Source of the DNA: Spirodela intermedia
Taxonomy: Eukaryota > Streptophyta > Magnoliopsida > Alismatales > Araceae
Length of the DNA stretch: 64,000 nucleotides
NCBI GenBank assembly: GCA_902729315.2
Contig: LR746267.1
Location: 873,001 to 937,000, forward strand
Reading direction: 5' to 3'
Shown here: positions 35,256 to 45,149 of the stretch, piece by piece
Numbering within the stretch: the first letter of the stretch is position 1
How the letters are laid out: each line of letters opens with the position of its first letter
Translations under genes and position numbers: made by a program
Notes under the pieces: model-generated
Databases searched by the model: none
What the model was told of the DNA's origin: nothing
The model's input: the letters and a program-made list of their open reading frames with translations, nothing else

Positions 35256-35650
35256 AGATAAAGCTTACTTCGTAGACCTGTTTGTGAGAGCATCCAGCAT
35301 GCCCGCAATCAAGATGTATGAGGTGGTCTGTTCCGCTGCCCTGCACTAGCAGTCAGAAATCCTTCAATTAAAAGAAACATATTCCTTGATCTGAACTGGT
35401 TGGTTCAGCTGGGATACATCATCTATCGACGGGTATTGCGGTATTATTCCGGAGAAGAAGATGGGTTAGGTGAGTATATGCCGCCGCCATAAAGTGAGCC
35501 GTGAGGTGACAATGCTTGTGCCGCCCGCCCTGTTCCTACTGCACTTGTCGTTTTTCATCAGATATGAGGTAGGCTTTGTCGCAGGATGTCGACAGGAAAT
35601 TCGTCATTCCTCTCAGGAGACCCATCAGGCCCGATGAACTCGAGTACGAT
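35256..35650 (+). pseudogene. NAA20 (NatB catalytic subunit) fragment: three 3' exons with introns
   Basis: NAA20 acetylates the N-terminus of nascent proteins starting Met-Asp/Glu/Asn. Exon a (35256..35322, after TTCCAG) reads DKAYFVDLFVRASSMPAIKM and YE. Exon b (35409..35469, after GGTTCAG, before GTGAGT) reads LGYIIYRRVLRYYSGEEDGL. Exon c (35562..35650, after TTCATCAG) reads DMR, a TAG stop at 35570, then ALSQDVDRKFVIPLRRPIRP and DELEYD. Phases fit across the introns. Defects: a lysine lost between exons a and b, the AAG-to-TAG change, and no stop after the normal C-terminal DELEYD. The 5' exons with the start were not found upstream. Retained introns show it was copied as DNA. Identification rests on strong family memory. 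Confidence 0.88.
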
Positions 35651-35726
35651 TGTCTCAGAGGCACCTCTCAAGGTTCTCTCCGCTCTCATTTTTCTTCTTA
35701 TTCGTCCTCGTGAACCAAGATAGGGA

Positions 35727-35993
35727 TCATTTGTCCTCTATGGTTAATCCCCTCAAGCGCGTCCAGGTGGGTTTCTGGGTCAGACTGTTGACCCGGGGAT
35801 AAAATCCTGTATGGCCGATGGGATTGGAGCGAGAGTCGACTTTTGGGTACTCACATTCTCTCTGAATCAAGAAGTCAAGTGGCCCTGGTTTGCGGACCTC
35901 ACTCTGAAGGTGAAAGGAGTCTGAATCTGATCCTGGTTCCTGAGCATTTTCAAACAACATTCTGAATCTTTCTTCGTCAACCATATTAGGCAA
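35727..35993 (-). other. Unidentified open frame, 88 codons
   Basis: Begins MPNMVDEERFRMLFENAQEP and is followed by a serine/aspartate-rich piece and LDFLIQRECEYP. Composition is protein-like but I recognise no family. It lies just past the NAA20 fragment on the opposite strand and may be retrotransposon-derived or chance. Confidence 0.25.
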
Positions 35994-37341
35994 CTATTTC
36001 TCATAAAATTATTATTTCGACGACTTTGGTGGTTTTATACATATGTAGGGGGTCTTAAAGACGGATTTAAGGGTTCCTATCAGGTCTACTATCCAATAAA
36101 TCAAGGTGATAAATACTTTCCGCATGGATCCTGGAATCTTAGGAACAGAAAGCCCTGTTACTCCGATCTTCCAGTCAACAAATAATGGAAACTTTCTTTT
36201 TACTTAATTATCGTCATTAGGGAAATATAATAAAATTATTATTCAATAGTCGACTCTAATAGAGTGTACGTTGTATTAGCCGAGACGTTTTTTTAAAGAA
36301 ATTAATTGAAAACTTTTTTGGACGTAAAATTCTAGGTAAAAAGCAAACAAAAGGACACATCTCGCGCTAGAGTGGTGCTACTCGTGAAGTCTGAGTGAGC
36401 TACAGCCGAGAAAAAAATGCTTAGGCACCTGGCCTCTAATACCTCCGAAAGGTCAGCGTACATGTTGGGATCCGAGTGCTTTGACCTTGGAAACCAGATT
36501 ATGAGGGTCAAATTGCCAGGTGGGCTCTCTCCAATAGGCCCAGACGGACTACTCTCTAACGTGCATTCTTCAAGCTTCTAAGGTCTAATTGTCCCCTATA
36601 AAAGGCATTCTGTGCCAGTTTTAATGACCTCCAGGAAACTTGGAGCACACCCAAGAGCTCCATGGTGGGCGAAGAAACACCAGGAACAAACGAAAAAGGG
36701 CCGGGCAGATTATTAACACGGGCAAAACACGTGGAGAAACGGGGCATCTCCTAGTCACTTCTTCTACCACGGCAATTGGCGGCTACGGTTCAGTCCAGAT
36801 ACTTTTAGCTTAACCTTCCCAATACATGAGACGCTCTTATGCATTTTTATGATACACAGGGTAGACTGATAGTGCCTCTAATATTAACTTGTAAGGCCTG
36901 GATGGGCACGCACGTGACTTGGCCATGAGTGACATAACCTTCCAAGAATGGTGGAAACAATTGATCAGTATCGATTAGAGAGGTAGCCAACTCTCGGTAC
37001 CAGTCGACTGGATAACGTGGCTCCTTAGGCGGATGAAGATCTAGAATGAAGTGGCTCCGAACGGATACATTTGCCAGGCATATTCGGTTCAGCTGGCGTT
37101 ACTTTTCTTATTGAACCTGTTACCTGGATTAACAAGCATCGTATATAACAGAATATTCCTCAAGCGTAAGTACTTAAATGGGATACAAGGCGTTTCTCCA
37201 AATATCATAGCTACATAGCGCACAAACATGACTTCTGTTATTGTACTCGAGTCTGAGGTATTTGTCAAGCATTCTCCCTCGCTCTTCCACAACTGAGTAG
37301 ATAGATACAAACATAGATAGTGGAGTTTAGTTTGGACGGAA
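35994..37341. other. No recognised gene
   Basis: 3' side of the divergent HyPRP. Mixed composition, no family-like frame. Confidence 0.4.
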
Positions 37342-37761
37342 TCAAGCACGCTTAAACCCAGGAGTAACGGAGTAGCCACAGAAGTTGAGCAGCAAGGAAA
37401 GATCGACGGGGATGTTGAGATTGATGCCGAGGATGTTGGCCTTGATGGCGGTGCAGAGGCACACAGCAGCCTCGAGGTCAACGAGTCCGCTGACGAGGGA
37501 ACAACAAGGTTCACTGGGCGACTTCCCAAGTTTCAACTTGACCAAGTCGAGTACCTCGCGCAGACTACCAGCTTGAGAGCGTCCCTGGGGGCAGGATAGG
37601 TAGGAAGGCTGGCAAGAGCTGCATGATGGCGGAGGCTTTACGGGCGGTGGAAGCTTCACCGATGGCGAGGGAGACGGGACGTAAGAGGTGCCGGAGACCA
37701 AGCCGGTGAGGGGCAGCTTGATACAGAGGACTGCTATAGTGGAATAGAGCTCGGAAGCCAT
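37342..37761 (-). CDS. Divergent HyPRP (DC2.15/AIR1-like), 139 residues, altered cysteine pattern
   Basis: The start MASELYSTIAVLC at 37761 is chosen because it is 80 bases below a TATA box and begins a hydrophobic signal-peptide-like segment; the frame is open further upstream to 37983 but crosses the promoter. A short proline-rich part (PSPSPSVKLPPPVKPPP) is followed by the domain: LSC, EPCCSLV, LEAAVCLCTAIKANILGINL, SLLLNFCGYS. This is close to DC2.15-type proteins and unlike the octapeptide-repeat HyPRPs of the arms. Two defects: cysteine 2 is absent because about nine codons (37556..37591) are read out of frame; the next frame there spells DALKLVVCA, the normal family sequence. Cysteine 8 is replaced (GFKRA instead of the usual GF.C). 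It may be decaying, or the indels may be sequence errors. Confidence 0.75.
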   Translation of the reverse strand: MASELYSTIAVLCIKLPLTGLVSGTSYVPSPSPSVKLPPPVKPPPSCSSCQPSYLSCPQGRSQAGSLREVLDLVKLKLGKSPSEPCCSLVSGLVDLEAAVCLCTAIKANILGINLNIPVDLSLLLNFCGYSVTPGFKRA

Positions 37762-37841
37762 GGCAGGGGAAATAAGGGACAGAAGGAATGTGGGAGAGGA
37801 GAAAACTACTTGGTCCGTGCTTGAGTACTGCGGCAGGGCAA

Positions 37842-37852
37842 GGCTTTTATAG
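37842..37852 (-). promoter_or_regulatory. TATA box of the divergent HyPRP
   Basis: CTATAAAAGCC on the minus strand, the same core as in the other HyPRP promoters, 81 bases before the chosen start. Confidence 0.7.
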
Positions 37853-38257
37853 AGTGGAGAGAGTAGATGCCAGGCTGAGATGGACCGCGCAGTGAGCGGC
37901 AACCCTGCTGCTAGAAAGGGAAGACGTTGGGCTTCAAAGTTGTGTTCATGAGAACATGTTTCCGGCGACGAACAAGTATTCAAAGAAAATTACTATGCGT
38001 TTCATAGTTTCACACTGATGTGACCTCCATTCCGACCACAAGAAGTGAGGTTAACCGAGGAGAAGGAATCCCATAACTTGCAGGGTTTTAGATAGCGTAC
38101 GGCACATAGTCCTGGTCCATCATCTCTCCTCATTATGTAAAAGCACAAACTTAAAGTGAGATATTCACTTTCCAATATAATGCACCTTTTAAACATTCAA
38201 GTATGACAAGAAAAGATGATATAGGGGATTAAATATTGGTGATGGGGTCTCCTCAAG

Positions 38258-38345
38258 AAACAAGACTGCTCGGATAAACACACGAATGTAAACTAGTTTC
38301 GCAGCAAGAGCAATGGGAGCTCTCTCAGTAATGAGATTAGTTCTA
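38258..38345 (-). repeat. Short dispersed repeat, copy 2
   Basis: Partner of 32987..33080. It lies immediately beside the insertion site of the Copia element (38366). Confidence 0.6.
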
Positions 38346-38365
38346 GTGAGAAACAAACTTCTCCT

Positions 38366-38733
38366 TGTAGAATTGGAGTCACCGAGATTCAAAGCAACAA
38401 ACACGAGAAGGATGAGCAAACTCTTGAAAAAGAATCTTATTGAAGAGAAATGATTCAAAGAGTGTGGATCAATGATATTAAGACACACCCGTCCCTTATA
38501 GGCGTACATGAAACAACTGTAATGACGGCTACAGTAATAACAACCTAAAGGGTCATTACTAAATGTTATCCTACTTGGCATCATCTGTGCCATTATAGTA
38601 GGATCAATCAACTGCATAGATTACATCTAAGCAAAACAAAGAAACAGAAGAAAAAGAAAGCATAGTTGTTTAGTAGAAACAGTAGATAGCAGGATCTTGA
38701 TGGAGGGATTTCTCTCCACAATTGTGTCCAACA
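38366..38733 (-). repeat. 3' LTR of the Copia element
   Basis: Plus-strand ends TGTAG and CAACA. It aligns with 43837..44203 throughout at an estimated 85-88% identity (shared: AAACACGAGAAGGATGAG, AATCTTATTGAAGAGAAAT, GGATCTTGATGGAGGGATTT). That divergence implies an old insertion. Confidence 0.85.
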
Positions 38734-39059
38734 TTCACGTCCTCAAGCCTAGAGAATTTCTGACATCACATACCCCAAGCTTCTCACACAACTCTGAACT
38801 TCACCCTTTCGAGTGACTTTGTAAAAATGTCTACCCGCTGGTCTTCTGTTCCAATATGTTCAATTTCCACCTTATCTTCAACGCAGGATCTAATATAATT
38901 AAAGCACACATCAATATGCTTTGATTTACTATAAAATCCAGATTTTTATCCAGCCCGATGGCTGATTTTTATCTCTCAAGAGTTTAATCAGTTTGAACTT
39001 CGGCTGGGTCAATTCTTCAAGAAGACCTGCCAACCTGATACCTTAACATGCAGTTAAAG

Positions 39060-39340
39060 TGCTATGTACTCTACTTCACATGATGATAGAGTGACGATTC
39101 TTTACTTCTGTGAAACTCAAGAAATCACATTATCTCTTAGGAAATATATAACTCTTCCTGTGCTCTTTTGGTCGTCATAATCACCTACATAGTCATTGTC
39201 ACTATAACCAGCTAAAACAAATTGTTCACTCTTCATATATCTCAGTCTAAAGTCAAGTGTGCCCTTTATGTATCGAAGCACACATTTAATAGCTTTAACA
39301 TGCTTAGCTATTAGATTTTCCATAAAACGGCTGAGAAACC
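39060..39340 (-). pseudogene. Copia RNase H domain remains
   Basis: The minus strand reads HVKAIKCVLRYIKGTLDFRL then GYSDNDYVGDYDDQKSTGRV and IYFLRDNVIS, the Ty1/Copia RNase H start. Downstream codons keep a SSCEVEYIAL-like block near 39080. Broken by frame changes. Confidence 0.85.
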
Positions 39341-39538
39341 AACATTGAACATAATATCAGGTCTTGTATGAGTGAGATACCTCAAAGAACCAATAATCCT
39401 TCTATATGTTAAAAATTTATCAAAATTTTTTGTCCTCAGAATGTTTGAGATTGGGTCTTACTTCAAGTAGCGTCTTTGTAGGATTACAATCCAACAAATC
39501 AAATTCTTTGAGAATATTTAATGCAAAAGATCTCTGGG

Positions 39539-40115
39539 TTAGAATAATTCACCTCTAACCTGCGCCACTTGAATTCCAAGATATGAGCTGAGAAGACCAA
39601 GATCAGTCATATCAAATAACTTCTTCATTTCTTTCTTAAATTCTTCAATTCTTTCACCAGAATTTTCGATTATAAGGAAATCGTCCACACATACACCAAT
39701 TATAATATGAAAATCTTCTAAGTGCTTGTAATAAACCATTGGCTCATGTGCACTCTTGATGAGACCCAATGAAGATAAGCTCTTGTCAAGTTTTGCATTC
39801 CAAGCTCTCAGTGCTTGTTTAAGGCCATAGAGAGCCATCTTTAATTTATAAACCATCTCCTCATTTCCTTTCTTCTCGAAATATTTCAGTTGCTTGACAT
39901 AGATCTTTTCTTCAATCTCATCATTTAAAAATGCTGCTTTTACATCTAAGTGATGTACCAACCATCTGAAATGAGCAGACAATGTAAATAAGGTTCTAAT
40001 TGTTTCTATTCTGGTCACCGATACAAAAACCTCATAGAAATCAATTCCATACCTCTAAGCATAACCTTTCACAACTAAATGAGCTTTATACCTCAGAGGA
40101 CGATGAATTAGATTC
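39539..40115 (-). pseudogene. Copia reverse transcriptase (RVT_2) remains
   Basis: Reads YKAHLVVKGYA, a stop, YGIDFYEVFVSVTR, then LVHHLDVKAAFLNDEIEEKI, MALYGLKQALRAWN, and CVDDFLI where the family has YVDD. The catalytic aspartates of the VDD motif are kept. The open part is 39539..40018. Confidence 0.88.
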
Positions 40116-40279
40116 AACATATTCTTCATTCTCTGCTGCTTCTATAGATTCTGGATGAGCTTCAGCTCTATGTGCCTGATTGAAGTCATCAATATCATTG
40201 ACTTGATCAATGCTGAAATCAAAGAAAAACTATGAGTTAAATATACTGAACTTTTTATCTCATTTGGTATCTTCCCAGT

Positions 40280-41170
40280 CACATTTGCTATCTTCTTCGA
40301 AGACCACATCTCTAGAAAGATGAATTCTGGTAGTAATCAGATCATAAAATCTATAACCTTCGAGTCTTTTTTGCAGCCTATAATAATCATAGGCCTGCTT
40401 CGATCTTCATGTTTCTTAACCTTTCCTCCAAGTGATTTGACATGAACAATTGATCTGAAAATCCTCAGATGCTCTATTCAAGGCTTGCTTCTAGTTCAGG
40501 CCTCATATGGAGTCTTTCCATCTAGACTCTTTATGGGAGCTCTATCTAAAAGATAAACAACTATATTGACTGCTTCACCCCAAAAATTGTGGAAGAGTCT
40601 TACACTTAAGCATACATCTTACCATATCTAATATGGTTCTATTTCTTCTCTCTACTACTTCATTTTGTTGAAGAGTATAGGGAGTAGTCAGTCGTTTCTT
40701 GGCGCCTTCAAAAGTACAAAAATTTTTGAATTCTTTTGAATTAAATTCACCTCCTTAATCCGTCCTTAGACATCTAATTTTCATACTCTTCTCAACCTCG
40801 GGCATGGCCTTGAATCTTCTGAAAGCATCAAAAGCTTCTAATTTCCTTTTCAGCATTGTCACCCACATCATTCTTGAAAAATCATCAACTAAAAGTAAGA
40901 AATACTTACTTCCTCCAAGTGATTCTGAATCTATAAGCCCACATAGATCACCATATATCAATTCAAAAGCTCTTGAGGCTTTGAATGAGGATTAGGATGG
41001 AAATGATGCTCTGGCCTACTTTGAACTTACACAATCCCAACATAATTCATCAACTTTCTCCATCTTTGGTAATCCTTTGAACATTTCCTGAGTAGAGAGC
41101 AGTTTAAGGGCCTGAAAGTTCAGATGTCCATATCTCCTATGCCACATCTATGTGTTGATGCTCTTGGGCA
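40280..41170 (-). pseudogene. Copia integrase with GAG-pre-integrase domain, broken
   Basis: From the 5' side: MWHRRYGHLNFQALKLLSTQ, KGLPKMEKVDELCWDCVSSK (zinc-binding GAG-pre-integrase region), then GDLCGLIDSESLGGSKYFLL and LVDDFSRMMWV, the first catalytic aspartates of the rve core. Further remains follow, such as the RTPYTLQQNEVVERRN-like block near 40630..40690. The open part is 40755..40961. Confidence 0.85.
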
Positions 41171-41179
41171 TAGATTTTG

Positions 41180-42395
41180 ATATTAAAATTATATGAGAAA
41201 ATATCTAATTCATGTTTGATACTTTTTACAAGATTATCATAAATGCCTCATAGATTTCATGCAAATAAATTTATTATTTATCTTGTGACATTATGGCTAA
41301 CCTTGAGATTAAGTGAATTGATGAATAGGTGAAGCACCACTATATCTGGATAAATATTTGTTGGAAAATAAATATTTAATAGGTAAATGATGGTTATGTT
41401 TTTAGTTCATTTATCCATATGATTATTCAACCATTTAAGTCCAGCTATTATTTATTAGTCACGTGCATCATTAAAAGAAAAACAAAATGATTTGAAATAT
41501 CAAATGAGCTCTTATGAGTCTCGAACCAGAAACCTGGACGATATCACGCCAACTGCTTATGTGGAGAAAATGACCAGCTCACGTGGACAAATCTGAAGAC
41601 AAAGTCAAGAAAAAGAATGTTCGGCTGTGAGAGAAGAATCTCTAGTTCAAATTTCAAATCGAACGGACCAGAGAATAGAAAAATATTGAATTCACAACGG
41701 TCAGAGGTTGTTGCCACGTGTTCCGGAAAATGGTAAGTATTTGAACTGACTTTCAGATTTTATCTCTTGAGCAAAATGAAGAAATCCGTTGGAGGACAAC
41801 GCCCTACAAGTAAAGGATGTTGGAGAGATTAGAAAAAGATGATTCCACTTCGATCTACTACAAGATATCTCTCTCACAATCAAGAATCATTGCCGCCAAA
41901 CTTCAACCGCAAGTAGACTGCATCATCCCTGTTCATCAATGATTGGTGATCAAAATAAAGCTTGAATCTTTCAAGGAGGCTCTCCATCAGGCCCTAAGGT
42001 AATTGGATAGTGAGTGAAGAGTGATTTTGGGCAGAGGCACGAGGTGCTCTAAACGATGTTTGGCCCAAAAAGGGCTGGATGTCTACTGAAGTCAAACTTG
42101 AGGTATTAGGCTATTGATCCCATTAATTTCGGTGTGTATTCTCGAGAAAAATAGTGGAATACCGGTAGAAAGGATCCTCCGAGACTAGAAGTAGCCAGGT
42201 GAAGGACAAACCAATATAAAAAGTTATTGTCTCATAGTAAGAACTCGCTGAAGGAGAGAGAAAGCAATCCTATGTGTAGATAATCACTTCAGAGCTATGT
42301 TAACACGTGTTGACACATCTACTATCCAAGAAGAAAATATGAGAATTTTAAAATATCAATTCACCCCCCTCTGTATATTTTGCCTAGCCTTTAGA
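41180..42395. mobile_element. ~1.2-kb insertion between protease and integrase of the Copia element
   Basis: Protease codons run to about 42396 and GAG-pre-integrase codons resume near 41180; Copia elements normally have these adjacent. The inserted DNA has no recognisable coding sequence. On the minus strand it begins with an ACAGAGGGGGGTGAA stretch, resembling a polypurine tract. It may be an LTR or non-autonomous element, but ends and target duplication could not be fixed. Confidence 0.5.
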
Positions 42396-42402
42396 TCTTT
42401 CA

Positions 42403-42864
42403 CTATGTCAATTCTCCATTGACTTGAAGACAATTCTCCACAATATCAAGATTCAATAGGTAAAGTCTCCCAAAATTTCTCATTACCTTTGTCATTAACT
42501 GGCCCCTTTGATCATAGATAGTCAAAATACCATTCTCCAATAGAATTCTACAGCCTTGCTCATCTAAATGCCCAAGAGTAAGTATATTGGCTTTCAACTT
42601 CGGTGTATAGAGAACATTTGTGAGAGTCATTGACTTGTCATCATTAAAATTCAATAGAATTTTACCCCTTCCTTCTACTGAAATTCTGGATCCATCACCA
42701 AATCTCACATTACCCTTGTGAGAATTATCAATTTTGAAAAATAAGTTTCTCTCACCTGTCATGTGACTTCTGGCATGCATATCTAAATACCATAAGCCAT
42801 TCTTCAAATCTGTTTGAGAGATTCTTTGAAAAAGAATCTCTTTATCATCTTCTTCAACTGCCAA
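42403..42864 (-). pseudogene. Copia protease region
   Basis: Reads LKNGLWYLDMHARSHMTGER, VRFGDGSRISVEGRGKI and NVLYTPKLKANILTLGHLDE, typical of Copia aspartic protease and its downstream linker. The catalytic D-T/S-G is changed to DMH, so it would be inactive. Open for 153 codons. Confidence 0.85.
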
Positions 42865-42954
42865 GAGGAGTGAAGTCTCTTTTTCATCCTCCTCTACTAT
42901 ATTTACCTTCTCAGACTTGTCTTTCTTCGGCTGATATTTCTTGGACTAATAACA

Positions 42955-43783
42955 TTAATTCACATAATGCCCGAGGTTCTTACATTTGTAAAATATAACT
43001 TTCGACTTATCTCTAGGCTTTTCATCCTCTTCATCACTATTTTCATTATGATGATTACTTCTTCCTCGACCTCTACTGCAACTTGTGCCTCTTCCTCTAC
43101 CTTTGCCTCTTCCTCTTGAGTTGTCATCTTCTTTCTTTTCGGACTTTCCAAAAGCTTTAGTTAAGAGAGCATTTTCTTCTGTCTTAGCTGATCGATCCTT
43201 CAACTTATCCTCATTAATCTTTAAAGATCCAATCACCTCATCTAGGGTAAGTGAATCAAAAACTTGAAATTGCTCAATCGAAGAGGTTATGGCATCAAAC
43301 TTACTTGAGACAGATCTAAGAAGCTTGGAGGCAATCTCAGCGTTCGGATTTTTTCTCTTAAGCTCATTTCAACCACCACTTTGGAGAGCTTGCTGAAATA
43401 CTCCAAGACTAATTTATCCTAGTCCATTTTATGGAAAGAAACTAAAAATCTCTTTTTAGTGATTGAATTCTTGCCTTGCAGAGAGGAGACTTGCCACCAT
43501 TCTTGGTCTTCAAGAAATCCCAAGTTTGCTTGGCTGTCTTCTCCACATCAAGTTCCCACATGATCTCATCTAAAATCGTGCTGAACATGATCGGCATCAC
43601 TTGACGATCCTTCTTTCTTGGTGCATTCTTGGCTTCGACAATCTGCCAAAGTTTCAGGCCATCGAGATGAAGACACATCCTTGATGCCCATACTTGGTAG
43701 TTTTTCTGATTGAGGACAAGGAATGTACCAACCTGGGAAGAATTCCCGCAACAACAAGTTCTTGAGTAGAACTCTCTCCTCAC
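42955..43783 (-). pseudogene. Copia gag (UBN2-type) remains with damaged zinc knuckle
   Basis: The frame from 43783 reads NYQVWASRMCLHLDGLKLWQ, then EKTAKQTWDFLKTKNGG, the plant Copia gag (UBN2) pattern. After frame breaks, 42955..43236 has an RGRGRG-rich basic stretch and the knuckle FYKCKNLGHYVN, stop, where the first cysteine is lost and a stop replaces the residue before the last cysteine. Confidence 0.85.
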
Positions 43784-43823
43784 TTTGGCATCTCCTTGTC
43801 GATCCTAGGAACAAAACTTCACA

Positions 43824-43834
43824 CTCTGATACCA
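43824..43834 (-). other. Primer-binding site of the Copia element
   Basis: TGGTATCAGAG on the minus strand, two bases after the 5' LTR end. Complementary to initiator tRNA-Met; fixes the element's orientation. Confidence 0.9.
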
Positions 43835-43836
43835 AA

Positions 43837-44203
43837 TGTTGAATCCGAATCACTCAGATTCAAAGCAAGAAACACGAGAAGGATGAGAAAACTCTTGAGA
43901 AAGAATCTTATTGAAGAGAAATAATTCAAAAAGTGTAGATCAATGATATTGAGACACACCCATCTCTTATAAGTGTACATCAAACAGCTGTAATTACAGC
44001 TATAGTAATAAGAACCTAAAGGGCCGTGACTAAATGTTATCCTACTCGGCATCATCTGTGCCATTATAATAGGATCAACCAATGGCGTAGATTACATCTA
44101 AGCAAATTAAAGAAATAGAAGAAAGGAAAACACAACTATTTAGCAGAAACGGTAGACAATAGGATCTTGATGGAGGGATTTATCTCCACGATTGTCTCCA
44201 ACA
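43837..44203 (-). repeat. 5' LTR of the Copia element
   Basis: Plus-strand ends TGTTG and CAACA form the short inverted terminal repeat. Followed on the minus strand by the primer-binding site. Confidence 0.88.
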
Positions 44204-45050
44204 CCCCTTCGGTCTGAAGTGAACGGCAACCACAAAGTAATGGGTGAACCGAAATGACAAACAAATTATCTGAGAAGAAGAGGAGGGAATCTGACATCTC
44301 GAGTAGTTTGTCTTAGGTGCTGATGTCACTGCATTGAACAATGCAATGTGAGGTTTCATCCCAAGAAGAAACAACGAAGTCAACACAATCGTGAGTGCGT
44401 GTGGAGGCAGTCGGCAGGTTGACATTCTGATCGCATCGTAATTGTCTTCACTCTTGGAGGTGGGCCGACGGACTAGGGTTTCACCTCGTGTGATGCCAGT
44501 ATTTGGTTGACTAACCATAGGAGATAGGGAACCCTGTGGGGTGTATCCGGCTGTGACCAGGGAAGTCTCTTGGTTCATATTGATATCCATGTGGGATACG
44601 GCGGGCCATCTTTTGACTTGCCACCACCGCTACAGACTTGGTGTAACACCCTTGGTCTCTATGCAATCTTCAACTTAGCCAGCGAGAAACGAAGAGGAAC
44701 TGCTAGGTCACAAAACTAATCCGCTTGTTATTCAGAACAATTATGGAGATGGTAGCTCCTTTCTCTGCTGTAGTGGCATAAATCATCTTGCTCGAAGATA
44801 CCAAGAGAAATTAGTGGGCTATCTAATAGGAAGCTCACTATGTGATTCTAAAATGCCCCATCCCCTCGACCTATGTGATGCTACTCCAATCTCAGTAAGC
44901 AGTGTTCTTCCTACACAAGAAATAAATGCGATATTTTTTGCAATTCACCATCGATTAGCTTTGGCAATTAAACTTAATTTTTATCACTACTGCAATGCTA
45001 AATTAGCAGCTAACCTCAAAAAAGGCCGAAAAAGCAGCCTGATCCATCGA
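44204..45050. other. No recognised gene
   Basis: A minus-strand open frame of 136 codons (44180..44590) starts in unique DNA, runs into the LTR, and matches no family known to me. The remainder has only short frames. Confidence 0.4.
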
Positions 45051-45149
45051 CCAGTCAGTGATCACTTAAATTGAAAGATGAGGCTAAATTTGGCACTTCT
45101 ACTGGCCTATGAGTACTTATAAATGGCTTTTAAGTCCTGCCTTGAGTCA
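45051..45149 (+). repeat. First half of a split dispersed segment
   Basis: Similar to 11425..11530 (CAGTGA.TCA..ACTTAAAT, GAAAG.TGAGGCT, TATAAATGGCTTTTAAGTCC). The second half is at 45985..46070, after an 835-base interruption. Confidence 0.6.

Larger units (their letters stand above)
38366..44203 (-). mobile_element. Ty1/Copia LTR retrotransposon, minus strand, degenerate
   Basis: Two ~367-bp LTRs bracket about 5.1 kb with gag, protease, integrase, reverse transcriptase and RNase H remains in Copia order. The flanks CTCCT (38361..38365) and CCCCT (44204..44208) look like a five-base target duplication with one change. Every domain has stops or shifts, so it is not autonomous. A non-element insertion splits protease from integrase. 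It lies in the HyPRP upstream region within the unique spacer, not in the arms. Confidence 0.9.

Noticed and set aside
35441-35442. A hairpin tip at the exact centre of the inverted repeat
   Set aside because: No local palindrome exists there; the spacer is unique sequence for over 10 kb on each side.
37342-37983. Longer 213-codon start for the divergent HyPRP
   Set aside because: The extra 74 codons cross the conserved TATA box, and the shorter start gives a signal-peptide-like N-terminus.
38189-38617. 142-codon minus-strand frame (and 43819..44082)
   Set aside because: Both are readings through the Copia LTR; their similarity reflects the two LTR copies.
41178-42365. Possible terminal inverted repeats of the insert in the Copia element (GATATT..AAAATT)
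   Set aside because: The match is AT-rich and needs several gaps; not convincing.
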